Assembly: GCA_039090855.1 (NCBI GenBank)
Contig: CM076997.1
Span: 161,354,709 to 161,418,708, forward strand
Length of the DNA: 64,000 nt
Origin: Macrothele yani
Lineage: Eukaryota; Arthropoda; Arachnida; Araneae; Macrothelidae
Direction: 5' to 3'
In this document: one piece after another, positions 44,394 to 55,064 of the stretch
How the letters are laid out: each line of letters starts with the position of its first letter
Numbering within the stretch: position 1 is the stretch's first letter
Made by a program: the position numbers and the translations under genes
The notes under the pieces: generated by a model
What the model saw: only the letters and a program-made list of their open reading frames with translations
The model's database searches: none
Told to the model about the DNA's origin: nothing

Positions 44394-45410
44394 TATCATC
44401 ATCATCATCATCATCATTGTCAACCATTATCAATCCACTGCTGGACGAAGGTCTCCCCAAGTTTCCTCCACAACGGTCTGTCTTGTGCCAGTCTCCTCCA
44501 TGTCACCCCTGCATACTTTCGAATTTCATCCACCCATCTCCTATTTGGTCTTCTTCTGGGTCTTTTCCTGTCCCTTGGAATCCAATCTAAAATTTCGGCT
44601 GTCCATCGATGATCTGTCCTTCTGGCAGTATGTCCAGCCCATTGCCATTTCAGGGATTTAACTCTGATCATGATGTCTTCCACTCTTGTCATTTTTCGGA
44701 TCCACGAGTTCCTCTTCTTATCTCTCCTGGTTACACCAAGCATGCACCTCTCCATGCTTCTTTGAGTTGTCTGCAGCCTTTGTATGTCTCTTTTAGTTAA
44801 GGTCCACGTCTCTGCACCATACGTAAGCACTGGAAGGATGCATTGATCAAACACTTTTCTTTAAGACATAATGGCATATTGCTCTTGAAAATTATGCTGT
44901 TTCTTCCAAAAGCTCTCCAGGCAAGTTTTGTACGCCGATTAATTTCTTCATCAATGTGACCCTCACTTGATATCTGCTGTCCAAGATAAACGTACGTGTT
45001 CTGTTAACTCCAGCTTTTCTCCATCAATCGATAAATCTTCATTTCTTGTAAAAGCATTGAACATCACTTTTGTCTTCTGAAAGTTCATTTTTAATCCCAC
45101 TTCTTTACTCTTGTCAGCAAGTTCCTGGATCATACTCTGCAGCTCTGATGGGGTAGTTGCAAAAATGACTACGTCATCAGCAAAACGAAGGTGGGTTAGA
45201 TAATCTCCATTAATCTTTATCCCCTTGTTTTCCCAGCTCAGCGACTGAAAAACACCCTCCAATGTGGCATTAAAGAGCTTCGGAGATATGGTGTCACCTT
45301 GTCTCACTCCCTTTCCAATTTTTACGTGTGTTGTATTTTCAAACAGCCGAATCTTTGCACTTGCATTTTCATAGATGTTATTAATAATGTCATTGATATA
45401 TGTCCATAAT
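44394..45410 (-). mobile_element. RTE-type LINE, 5'-truncated, with short-repeat tail
   Basis: Minus strand. RT pieces: RQGDTISPKLFNATLEGVFQ near 45240-45305 and LRFADDVVIFATTPSE near 45140-45190, with the catalytic FADD box. Then GLKMNFQKTKVMFN. After a frameshift near 44900, LTYGAETWTLTKRD near 44780-44830 and KSLKWQWAGHTARR near 44600-44660, with the basic KRPRRRPNRRWVDEIRK stretch and the end at a TGA (44420-44422). This C-terminal order is that of RTE/BovB-like LINEs. Just past the stop is (ATG)n on the minus strand (44394-44417), the usual RTE 3' simple repeat. Endonuclease and the first half of the RT are missing. The cut at about 45410 falls within a Tc1 remnant. Confidence 0.85.
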
Positions 45411-45780
45411 TATTCGACACTACCAGGTGGTCATGTAGAGGCGTTAAATCGTCTGCCCATGGCGTTCTACACATACCCTATTAGAGAAAAGTCTCGGCAT
45501 TTCGGTGGTTGAGGCAACTTCTGGACTCCATATAGGCACTGTGGGTTGCTTTTGGCAATGTGCGAGCAGTTGATATACAGTTGAAACTGGGCATCAGAGA
45601 TACCATGAAGACACAGCAACATAACGGGCTGCAGGAGTTCATGGACGTATTGTCTTGCTATAATTGTACCCACCATGCGTAAGGGCGGTGAACGGCTGAT
45701 GAAATCGATAGAACTCTAAATCATCCAGGCTAAGGAGCTGTCTGATATCAAGATCCGGCCCGTTAGCACGTCGTCTACAA
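45411..45780 (-). pseudogene. Tc1-like transposase fragment beside the RTE
   Basis: Minus frame 45467-45676 reads GTIIARQYVHELLQPVMLLC then HIAKSNPQCLYGVQKLPQPP, lining up with the GTLTAQRYVDDILRP...LLPWPPRSPDLSPIEHVW stretch of other Tc1 copies here. The second catalytic Asp box is degraded (FQLYINCSHIA in place of FQQDNARPHTA). The fragment ends near 45410 where the RTE begins, so the LINE probably inserted into, or ligated to, this older element. No terminal repeat seen. Confidence 0.6.
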
Positions 45781-45820
45781 ACTCACGGTGGCGGTCTTCG
45801 TCGCCGAGACAGAAACAGTG

Positions 45821-45995
45821 GTTTCGTATTAAGCGATGCCGAGATATTGCTTAATACGAAACGACGGCAATACTGTAACCTTGCACGACACCACTGTAAC
45901 CTTGTACGACACCACTGTAACCTTGCACGACACCACTGTAACCTTGCACGACACCACTGTAACCTTGCACGACACCACGGTAACCTTGTACGACG
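45821..45995. repeat. Perfect 14-bp hairpin followed by 21-bp minisatellite
   Basis: GTTTCGTATTAAGC (45821-45834) pairs exactly with GCTTAATACGAAAC (45849-45862). From 45873, CTGTAACCTTGCACGACACC-type units repeat about six times at 21 bp. The 7-residue periodic frames on both strands follow from the 21-bp period and are not evidence of a protein. Confidence 0.85.
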
Positions 45996-47038
45996 ATGTG
46001 TTGCAGTGAGTGGGATTGGTCCCATTAGCTGGAGGGAGCCTGCCTTAGCCAATCTGCAATGCACTTTCTGTGTCTATACGAGGATATTCATTGCTTCCTT
46101 ACAACTCGTGTAGTGTCGCCTGCTGTAGATTCTGGAGCTTTTACTGCTTGTAGTCAAATGCGGCGATCGAAGCGTTAAGCCGTCCGCTAAGTTCACCAGT
46201 CACACTATGGCAGATTTCATTACCTTCCTCTAAACACAATTGCCACATTTGGCTAAAATGTGTCCCACTCCGTAGCATTTCCGACGTGATCTGAAGTGTG
46301 GACAAACCTGCCTTACTTACATCTACGATTAAGCCTTTTGCAAAGGTGTCCGTGAGATGGTAGTATTCCTGTTCATGTCACACAGTCATTCTCACTCAGT
46401 ACGCGGGTCTTTACTACCGAGATTTAATTACATTCAATTGAAGAACATTACAAATTATTAAAAAATTAAGAAATTTAAATAAATGTCTCTCCTGTAAAGA
46501 AAAATGTTCAACTTAGTGAATTAAAATCATATAAAGCAAAATAATGATATTTACGTGATAAAGATCACGAATTGAAGATGATAAAAATATTTAATGATAA
46601 ACATAAAAATAAATAAAAACTGAAAGTATGAAAATTATAAACGGACTCACAGTTCATTTGTTGGGGCACGGAAGATACGAATGAGACTTTGATTTGCATT
46701 TATGATGTTTGCGTTGCATTTCCATTTTTATATTTAAACATTTCTGCTTGCAACATCAGTGAATGTGCCCCTGTCCACAATTACGCGATGTTTTTCTGCT
46801 TGCTTCTCTGAGACCTAGTTCTTTATTTAGAATGTCCTCTGCATTTAAAAAATGATTCCTTACAATCACTTATTTTGATTTCTTGAGAAAAGACAGTGAT
46901 TAAGACAGATTAGTCGAAGGGAGCGGTGTTTGGTTTCCGACTTCCCGCCAGTCTGTCGATAAAATATATGTAAAAAAATATATATATATAACAGTCTGCA
47001 GAGAAAAGCGATTCCAGATTTGTTCAGTGTCAGATGAT
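45996..47038. other. No gene or repeat recognised
   Basis: AT-rich, especially 46420-46700. Confidence 0.5.
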
Positions 47039-47125
47039 CACATCACGATTTGCCCGGCCATATCCCGATACGCAACGGCAAATCAGGGCTTCCCGAAACT
47101 AGCAGACACATCACGATTTGCCCGG
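47039..47125. repeat. Direct repeat of CACATCACGATTTGCCCGG
   Basis: Exact copies at 47039-47057 and 47107-47125, a 68-bp offset. CGGCAAATCAGGGC between them is a partial inverse of the same word. It lies about 60 bp left of a Tc1 end. Confidence 0.7.
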
Positions 47126-48162
47126 ACAGATCGCGGTCTGTCTGATTTCAATTTGCCTCCGTAACATATATATTTACCAGTGTGCATACAGGGGTTGGAC
47201 ATAATAATGCAAATACCCAGGAAAATAAAGTTCTACGGTCCTAGTAGGGTGTTGGGACCACCTTTGCCATTAAGAACAGTGTGAATCCTCCTTGGAATGG
47301 ACGCATACCAATCCTGGATTGTGGTTAGTGGGATGTTACACCATTCTTCACACAGTAATTGCTCCAGGTCCTTGAGAGATGGAGGAGGGTGATAACGGGA
47401 TCTTATTCTGTTTTCGAACACAGACCACAGTGGCTCGATTATAGTTAAATCTGGTGATTGCGGAGGCCAAGGAAGAAGTGGGAGTTCGTCCTCATGTTCC
47501 TCAAACCATGAGTTGACATTCCAAGCTCTGTGAATTTGGGCGTTATCGTCTTGATGAATTGCATTCTCTGCAGGAAACAATGTTTGAGTCATTGGATGGA
47601 CTTAGTCGACCATAATGGTTTCATACGCCCTACCAGTCATCCGTTCTTTCAAGGTGATCAGGGATCTGCTGAAATCCACGATACGACCGCCCAGAGCATG
47701 AAAGAACGACCACCATGACGCACTGTTAGGAGCCGACACTCTGGGTTTTACACTTATGACGGTGTTCTCCACACGTAAACACGTAATGCAGTGGGGAATA
47801 ATGTGAATGCGGATTCATCCGACCATTACACGCTTCCATGCATCGGCAGTACACGTTTTATGATTCTGGCACTACTTGCGCAGCCGTTGTGCGTTCACGC
47901 GCGTCACCAGAGGTTTTTAATAGCAGCTCTGCTATGAATATCTTGTTTATGCAGTTACCGGCGCATTGTTTGCGTTCATACTTGGGTCTGCAGATGCAGA
48001 GTGGGCTCCGCACCAAGTTTCGGCGTCGTGGTCTTCTTATTACGGGTAACAATCCTCTTTAATGCTCTCCTGTGTCTATCAGTCAGGGTCGTTTTCTGGC
48101 CACTCTTGTGTTTCGTAGACGAGGTTTTGCCACGAACACGGTATGATGTCATGACGCTAGAC

Positions 48163-49458
48163 CGGTGCTCCGCAATCTTTTTCTACTCGCGGCACACCAT
48201 AAATTATTCATGATTAAACACGGCACACCAAAATGTTAGTCTCCTCAAAAACGCATGATATGGTACTATTAATATAAATACGTAATCTAATCAACCTATT
48301 ATTATTATTATTTCAGTATATTATTATTCTATTCTATTATTATTAAATATAAATCGACTCGTGCATTTATTAACAATTTATAAAATTTAATTCACGGTAG
48401 AAAATACAAGAAAATATACTTTTCTATTACTATTAAAGTAAATAATTCTATTCATACCTTCAATGTGATACGTGCGTCCGATTAGCTGCACACAGGCGGC
48501 TGATCAGTGGCAGAATCGTTGGCAATACAAGTCTCATTTCTTCATCAACGGATTTGAGTTTCTTCCTCTTTGATGCTTTAATTTCAGTCAACGTCGAAAA
48601 GCCCAGTTCGCACAAATATGTAGTTTAAATCTGCGAGATCCTCTTGCGTATGAATTCGCAAAGAAAGAATCACGAACCGAGTCGAAATCTTGAAAACTCT
48701 CTCCAAAATACTTCTTTAACTTTTGGAGCAAAAGATTTCTAAATGTTCTTTATTTAAGTCCATGACCATACAGTCGGGAACATCTCAAACGACCCATTAG
48801 TTTAATACTAATAGAAAACAGCAAAACTGACTGGCAATCACTATTTTCGGATTACTTCAGAGCACAGATGTGGTAGAACTGAAATAATTGTAAGATGCAG
48901 GACTTATACACTTCACAGGGAAGGAGAGAAACGTATACCGACTTATTTAAAATAAAGTTTAGCAATAGGTGGGTGCATCGGTAGAGGAAAAAAGTAATAA
49001 AGTTGAAGGAGCACTAACAAACAGGGATAAATACCAAAACAACGTAATAAAAGACAGGGAAAGTTTTGCTAAGCCGCGTACTTTTAGGGAAAAGCGTACA
49101 CAGAACATGTGGCAAGTGTAACAAAGAAACCGCACAACACAGCGGTAGAGGCGAGAAATACAAATATATATCAATAAGCAAAACTACGATATAACAACTG
49201 TGAGTAAATAATTTACATTTTATTTCTTAGAATACATAAAAATTCGCGGCATGTAATGAAGAATAAACAAGCATCAGCTTATTTAATGAGGGCAGCGGCC
49301 GCGAATGAAATACAAGCATGTGAAACACAGAAACTGGGATAAAATTAAAAACTAAAACTCTACAATTAATTTCTTACAATAGGATAATAGGTAAAAGTTA
49401 GCGTCACACCTTTCGTGGGCAAACTGGTGTACCGCGGATCACCGGTTGAGGAACATTG
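48163..49458 (-). mobile_element. hAT-type element with 8-bp target duplication
   Basis: CGCTAGAC (48155-48162) and CGCTATAC (49459-49466) flank it and differ at one base, matching the 8-bp duplication hAT elements make. The left end CGGTGCTCCGCAATCTTTTT and the reverse complement of the right end CAATGTTCCTCAACCGGTGA, both followed by CGCGG(C/T)(A)CACC, resemble the CAGTGGTTC-type hAT end. It carries only the C-terminal part of a transposase and is non-autonomous. Confidence 0.9.
48472..48690 (-). pseudogene. hAT transposase C-terminal dimerisation remnant
   Basis: Minus strand, below the size that open-frame lists usually show. 48472-48621 reads TYLCELGFSTLTEIKASKRK, then KSVDEEMRLVLPTILP and SRLCAANRTH. 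This is the hAT C-terminal block in which the cell-surface-like CE..FS pattern and the DLR-type segment mediate dimerisation. The preceding piece, DSVRDSFFANSYA (about 48645-48690), is in another frame and fits the stretch just before it. The rest of the transposase, including the catalytic Asp residues and zinc finger, is not found in the element. Confidence 0.85.
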
Positions 49459-49627
49459 CGCTATACACAGTGGCTCTCGATATCCCCACTACCCTGGCAA
49501 CTTTTGTCATTGAGGCACCAACTAGCCGCCCACTTACAATTAGCCCTTTTTCGAAGTCCGTTAGTTCGCTTATTTCGTTGTCACCCTGAAAGAAATTTTT
49601 CAACAAGACATTTTAAATGCACTTAAA

Positions 49628-49936
49628 TGATCATATGTAGAGGATTTTAGGAAGAGAGTGTCTGACCCCTGGTCTTAAACAGCCCTTAGAAATAGGAAGC
49701 TAGGAGATTTGGGCTAGATTGCCGGATAGGAAAGTGACACGGAAGCGAAGTAGAAAGGGGAGAAAAACGCTTTTATTTATTACCGGGGGACCAGTACACG
49801 GGGTTCGATGGCTTAACTTGCCCATGCGATGCACGGCGGATATTTAGTGGAACGAGCGTTCGTATCTGCCTGGGATTGAACCCGACGTCCTTTCCGCAGC
49901 AGTCACGAACATTGCCCACTAGGCCACCCGCGGCTC
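49628..49936 (-). repeat. tRNA-headed SINE with target duplication
   Basis: 309 bp, flanked by TTTTAAATGCACTTAAA (49611-49627) and TTTTAAATGCACTTTAAA (49937-49954). On the minus strand it starts GAGCCGCGGGTGGCCTAGTG (A-box) with B-box GGGTTCAATCCCAGG about 45 bases on. The body does not match S1 or S2. It inserted into the Tc1 element. Confidence 0.85.
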
Positions 49937-50089
49937 TTTTAAATGCACTTTAAACTGGACCTTGGGGCTTTAAACAAAGCTATTACAACAACAAAAGAAG
50001 GTGGATACCTTTGTGTATTGTGTCATACGCAGCTGCATTAAAAGTGATGACTCTGAGCGTGGTGCTCACATTATTCTGTCCAATCCCTG

Positions 50090-51924
50090 CATTTTTATGC
50101 TTTAAAAAAGCACACTTAACTCCAACAGCTAGTCTATGTTTCACTTGGACGACGTTTGTACTTCCTGTTTTCCCGTGGACTGTGTCAATGAATTTGTGCT
50201 TAGAATGTTGCGACAAAAAATATGTTTTTTGGGATTCAATGACCTCTACGTGCAATTACAAGGGTTACAAGACGTCAGCCGTTCCTACGCTGGAGCTATT
50301 TTCCAAGTAAAGTAGAGAGAACCAGATTCATCGGCAACGCGCACAACCTATGCTTCTTCTGGGCTGGAAACTGGATTTTGTTAGGAGAAGAAGTCACAAA
50401 ACTGCCCACTCGGGCGCCGGCCAGCCAGCAAGTGCAGAGCTTAAACTCCTTAACCCCTTAAAATTTACAAAATATGTTTTCAACTTCTTTCTGAATTGCC
50501 TTCTTGCATAAATTTTTTTTCTGAATGAGAGGAAATCATGCAACTTATGTGGTTCTGTTAGTTAAGACTTGCTACAAACGCATCGGACATACTGTGCAGA
50601 ATATTTACTTCATACTGGTGTTTAGCGAACGTTTGTGGTGTCCTTAAAATGCGTGTGGGATCTCAGGACATACGGCGTTAATTTCATTTTGTTTTCATTT
50701 TCATCTAGTGATCAATGGCAAATTGTTTACCACTAGGGGTAATCAGTGTAGTTCCGTGTGGAAAAGCTAGGCAAATTAAAGCTTTCAAGAATAGAATTAT
50801 TTCTGCAGAACTCGAGATAATTTATTTGAAATATCTCAACATGAAGATTTCTAACACTTTAAATTTGAGTTCGTATTAAAATGGACAGTCAACAACTTTC
50901 TTAGTAATTCTCTTGTTAAAACGCTTTGTTCCTCCAAAATTTGGAAACTCATCAAAGCTTGCCGGCTCTCCATTCTAAATCCGCTTATCAGAAAAATATT
51001 TCTTAAAGCAATCTGGCTGGCATTTCTAAACCAGGGAGTTCTTAGAATGATGAGCTAGAAGACATGTCGAAAAATTTGAGATGAATTTCATTTCCATAAT
51101 ACCTTTCAGCGTAAAAGTGAACGTACACTCATTAATGAATATACTGGAAGTAAACAAGGCTCTTAATTTCGGAGTAGCAGTAGGCTTTCCCGTGTTTTCA
51201 TGCTACCTTTCATGATGAAAAGTACTTGATTGTCCTTTTCCACTTTGCGCACCACTAGCAAGTTGTTTTCGCTAAGAATAAGCTTCTTTAACCGCACGAT
51301 AAAGTTTATTATTAAATTTTAGAATTGCTGTGATACTTCAAGAGATTGAAGTACACCACGAAATATGTAAGCATATGATTTTCAATAAATCCCCAAAATT
51401 TCATTTTTTGCTGGAAAAAATAAAATGTTACCAATGTGCAATTGCTAACGTATGAAAAACAAAGCACAAAACTAAGTGTGCTGGCACATAATTTCCCATT
51501 CTATTTGACACAAAAGATAAAAAAAAATTAAAAAATAATCAGCGCCTTTTAGGATTTTTTTTCCCGAAGTCTTCTTGTCAATTTGTCACGGAACTTTAAG
51601 TTTTTAGCCTGAATTTTGATGTATACATTTAAGTTCATTCTTAAGTTACCGCTCTTTTTGTCTGTTATTGGAACTTTCACTGGCAATACGATACCTTCTA
51701 AAGCCTTCCCGAAACATCGCATAAGTAACGTTATTTTAAATACACCAGACTGTGAGTACTCAAGACACGCATATAGTGTACCAGAAGAAATAGAACATCC
51801 AGCTTCGATTTTTGCCTTTATTATAAACAGATCGCAGTACCGAACGTTGTCCCTCCTGATTCGCACTACCCAAAAGAGTACAAAATTAGTGCGTTCAGAG
51901 CATGATTTTTATACAGGAAATGAC
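50090..51924. other. No gene recognised
   Basis: Open frames at 50011-50310 (plus, 99 codons), 51616-51975 (plus, 119) and 51549-51866 (minus, 105) are the longest here. The last two overlap each other. I recognise no domain in any of them. Confidence 0.4.
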
Positions 51925-53287
51925 CAGTGGCGTATAGAAACATCCCATTGGGGAAGGGGGATTAGGGGAGCTTAACGAAAAAAGCACTTATTAAAAGTTG
52001 TTCAGGGTACTCACTATTATTTTCAAGGAATAAATAAAAAATAAGCACCTTATCGTTTACTGTAAATGTGCGTGTGTGTTTGCCGAAATGCGAAAGGTTA
52101 GGAATACACGTGAATACCAGGATTCCCTTTGAAGTCAGCGTTGTACATATCCTTCCGCCTAATCCCTGGAAATGTTCGCATAACACAAGTTAGTAGAAAA
52201 ACACTGGAACACCGAGAGACGTCTCAACGGGAATCTCGGCGGCCGCTCGCTGTGTAACTTGAGATAGAAGTTTTAATGGGTTCTGGCACGGCAGTGCAAT
52301 TGTTTAATGCCTTATGCGCCTTTCGCAGTTGCAGAGAGTCATTTCATCTGCTCCTCGCATATTCGTCACTTAATTTTACCCGGACTTTATAAATTCGTCT
52401 CTGATGGTGCATCGGGTGTTGAACGATCTTCTAAGCTATGGTAGGAATGTTTTCTCGGCGGGATTTTCCCTTTTTGGAGCGGATTGGACTGTATTTTTTT
52501 TTTTTTTTTTTGAGATACGGAAACAAGGAGAAAGAGGGGTAATCGAGGTTGAGAGGAGTTACATTTTGCACACGAGATGCGTGGGAGATGGACTCATAAT
52601 ACATATGCACCTAGTTGGGGAGGAGACAAAAATAGGCCAATTTTTTTTTTTGTCAAATTAGGTTGCTGTGTATTTTATCAATTTTCAAGATTTTTTTTTA
52701 ATATATAAACTTACCGAATATTTATTTGAGGTGCGTTTTGGGGATGTTTTTGCTTCTACGGCTCGTGGACGTAAAGGCATAGGGTATGATCGCACCCTAG
52801 CACTCCAGGCCTGTCCGTCCCAGGCTCCGTCTCCACTCCAGTCACGTGGCAAGGCACACGGTAAGAATCCTTGAGACTAGCGGAAGTCTGGCACGAGCTC
52901 TTCGGAGACGGGTTGAGGCGTGGGGTGGTGCTGTTGGAAAAATGGGAAACGATAAAGGGTAAAAAATCCGAAGAAGACAACCTCGATGTGAACGGAAGGC
53001 GGTACACGAATCACGAAAAAAGGAAAACAAAGAATTTAATATCTATTTGCACTGCAGTTTTCTAGTAAGTGGGGAAATAAAAAGAACCGTTCTCTAACAT
53101 CATACAACAGCGTAAATTACAATATACGAATGCTTTTTTTATTACAATTTTTTTTATTTCTTTCACATTGCAATTCCTTATAAATATCATTGGTAATTAT
53201 TTATTTCCCCTTGAATTGTATTAGGGGGCTTATTCAGATGTTGAGAGGATTTGAGCACCCCCAAAAAGGTTCTAGTTACGCTCCTGA
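51925..53287. mobile_element. Possible DNA element with terminal inverted repeats
   Basis: The left edge AGTGGCGTATAGAAACATCC...GGGGAAGGGGG resembles the reverse complement of the right edge, AGGAGCGTAACTAGAACCTT...GGGGGTGCTC. Interior frames (52404-52661, 52756-53007) have no transposase signature and I see no convincing target duplication, so this is tentative. A GC-richer block lies at 52770-52990. Confidence 0.4.
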
Positions 53288-53304
53288 TGCAAACCCGACT
53301 ACCT

Positions 53305-54080
53305 AAATAATAAGGAAATTAATAATATTTATAGTAAAGGTCTAAAGGCTGAATATCAGAAGGATGCCATAGACAGAATACATAGAATTATATGAAGTCG
53401 CATAATGTCAGCAACAGCAAAATCACCCAGTAAGACAATGAGATACGCGGAATAGATGACATATGCCCCGGACTTTACATATTGGTTAAAGAATTTATTA
53501 CGTAAATACGACATATTAATAGCAAAGAAGTCCCCGACCACGTTATCTTATGTAATATCAAGTTTCAAGGAGAGACAGTGTGAGAAAAAAAAGGCGGGTG
53601 CTTATGCTATACTTTTGATATATCTTGACAACACGGAAACGATATGTATCGGAACAATAAAGCGATCCTTGGACACTAGATGAAAATAACACGTGCGAAG
53701 TGTCAACCAGGACATGCTCCTGTACGGAACAGCATTAGAAAAATTGTCCCTTACACGAACTTTAAAGAGACTGCCATCAGGGAAACAGTCGAAATCCTCT
53801 CCAGCAAACTAACATGCAATGATATAATCTCTACTGAACTACCAATAGTTTGGCATGCGTTATTAAAATATGGAAACATATCGCGGCGGGGCGTATGATT
53901 TCGTGATAAAAATTCATGTATTATGCTCGTAATGTCACCCATGTTATTTTCAAAAAATCATCTTCGTTCCTTACCTGTTCCAATTCGCTGCATTTTTATG
54001 TCTATTATTGCCTTGAAAAAGCCTTCAGAGTGGGAAAGCTTGGCGAATCTTTGTGCTTATTACACCACAAAAAAAAACTG
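53305..54080 (+). mobile_element. PLE C-terminal half and 3' end, second PLE lineage
   Basis: Plus strand. NNIYSKGLKAEYQKDAIDRI near 53320-53380 is the helical region before the nuclease. TYWLKNLLRKYDILIAKKSP near 53475-53535 is followed by KKAGAYAILLIYLD (the GIY half) near 53590-53630 and CIGTIKRSLDTR (the YIG half) near 53645-53683. After a one-base frame change the end reads RETVEILSSKLTCNDIISTE and LPIVWHALLK to 53898. The 3' region has CCTTGAAAAAGCCTTCAGAG and GGGAAAGCTTGGCG, a PLE-type tail. The RT is absent. The sequence is clearly different from the PLEs at 10 and 31 kb, so at least two lineages are present. Confidence 0.8.
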
Positions 54081-54549
54081 ATTTAATACGCTGTATACGT
54101 TTCTTGACTACATCACATACGTTTCAGGAACAGCCTTAATATTCCAGAAACAGGAACGCGAAGATTATTCTTGGAACCAAGTGAAACGTGACCAAGAGTT
54201 ACAGTGTTTTCTCAACCGATTTTTTGTGAACAAATTTCGTATTGTCTTCAGTTTGTCGCTAGAGTTTTGTTCCTGCTTAAATAGGTACATTTCTCGAAGT
54301 AATTTTTAGATGGTTTATACTTTCCTAAATCGGATACAATCGTATCTTCGCACTTTATGTTCGTTTGTAGAAGCCGACTTGAAAATTTTCTACTTACTTC
54401 TATTCACATTTTGTGAGATTTTTGGAATTTAATTTCCCTGCAGTCAGCAAAAACTTAGAAGTACTAGAGGAAAAATATAGTATTATGTTACCCATAATAT
54501 ATGTTTCTTCTTGGAAATTTTTGCATTCCTCCGTATTTTTCTCGAGTCA
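54081..54549. other. No gene or repeat recognised
   Basis: AT-rich spacer. Confidence 0.5.
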
Positions 54550-54830
54550 AGAGGTAATCATCATCATCAACAAACATTCTAGATCCGCGCGTGATGAAAG
54601 TTTTCCGAAGTCTTTCTCACATCTCTCTTTCTAGAAGGATTATCTTCAATGTCGTTCGGGCATGCTTCATTATTTCATTCAACAAAATATCCCAGATCTT
54701 TGTCTTCTAGATCTTTCCCTGTCCCTTTGTATCCAAGCTAGTGTTTCAGTTTTTCAACAGTTGTCAGTTACGGAAATATGTCCAGCTCATTATTGTTTGA
54801 GGGTCTTTACCTTGAAGATGTGAAATAATT
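54550..54830 (-). pseudogene. Old 3' fragment of the RTE LINE
   Basis: It tracks the RTE at 44.4 kb in the same strand sense: an ATCATCATCATC run, then CTTTCCCTGTCCCTTTG...ATCCAA, AATATGTCCAGCTCATT and GGGTCTTTACC...GATG, against CTTTTCCTGTCCCTTGG, AGTATGTCCAGCCCATT and GGGATTTAACTC...GATG. These are the codons for the KRPRRRP-type and WAGH-type blocks. Only about 280 bp remain. Confidence 0.65.
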
Positions 54831-54883
54831 TTAAATTAACTGTTCACTTAAGATATTGCCTATCGTATTATCTGTGTAGAAAA

Positions 54884-55050
54884 TGGTGAAACTATGCTAG
54901 TAATTCGATTTATTGACATAGGCATATACGTATAAATAATCGTTTCCAAGCTTCCGCACATCAACCAGATGGCTTTTTCAAGGAAGATTGACAAAAATTG
55001 AAATTTGAATTATAGAACGCTTTAACAATTTGAACGCGGTGACTTGACTT
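54884..55050. mobile_element. Foldback element family FB, copy 2, one arm only
   Basis: TGGTGAAACTATGCTAGTAA, TTTATTGACAT, CGCACATCAACCAGATGGCT, TTTTTCAAG and AATTTGAACGCGGTGACTTG match the left arm of the 61.6 kb copy in order. The right arm is missing. The inverted SINE pair starts within about 20 bp of where the arm ends. Confidence 0.8.
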
Positions 55051-55064
55051 GACATTAAATGAAA

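Larger units (their letters stand above)
47233..49590 (-). pseudogene. Tc1-like transposase, interrupted
   Basis: Minus strand. The N-terminus lies right of the hAT: ISELTDFEKGLIVSGRLVG then RVVGISRATVYSAM (about 49460-49580), the Tc1 helix-turn-helix. The middle resumes left of the hAT. KTTTPKLGAEPTLHLQTQV is near 47985-48045 and ESAFTLFPT near 47790-47815, in place of the SDES box with its Asp lost or shifted. IHQDDNAQIHRAWNVNSWFE near 47490-47550 gives the second Asp, and SPDLTIIEPLWSVFENRI near 47405-47460 the final Glu. WYASIPRRIHTVLNGKGG ends the protein near 47250-47300. The C-terminal 119 codons (47233-47592) are open, the rest has stops and frameshifts. Inactive. Confidence 0.85.
47189..50089 (-). 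mobile_element. Tc1-like element split by a hAT and a SINE
   Basis: Left end CAGGGGTTGGACATAATAAT after TA. The reverse complement of the right end at 50089 is CAGGGATTGGACAGAATAAT. The span is 2,901 bp. Removing the hAT (1,296 bp plus one 8-bp duplication) and the SINE (309 bp plus one duplication of about 17 bp) leaves about 1.27 kb, the normal Tc1 length. This bookkeeping supports all three boundaries. Confidence 0.9.

Noticed and set aside
45783..46113. Proteins with 7-residue repeats on both strands
   Set aside because: A 21-bp minisatellite always yields these; no start context or homology supports them.
50011..50310. 99-codon plus-strand gene
   Set aside because: It begins inside the right end of the Tc1 element and has no recognisable domain or context.
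51549..51975. Host gene on either strand (105 and 119 codons)
   Set aside because: The two frames overlap on opposite strands and neither has a recognisable domain.
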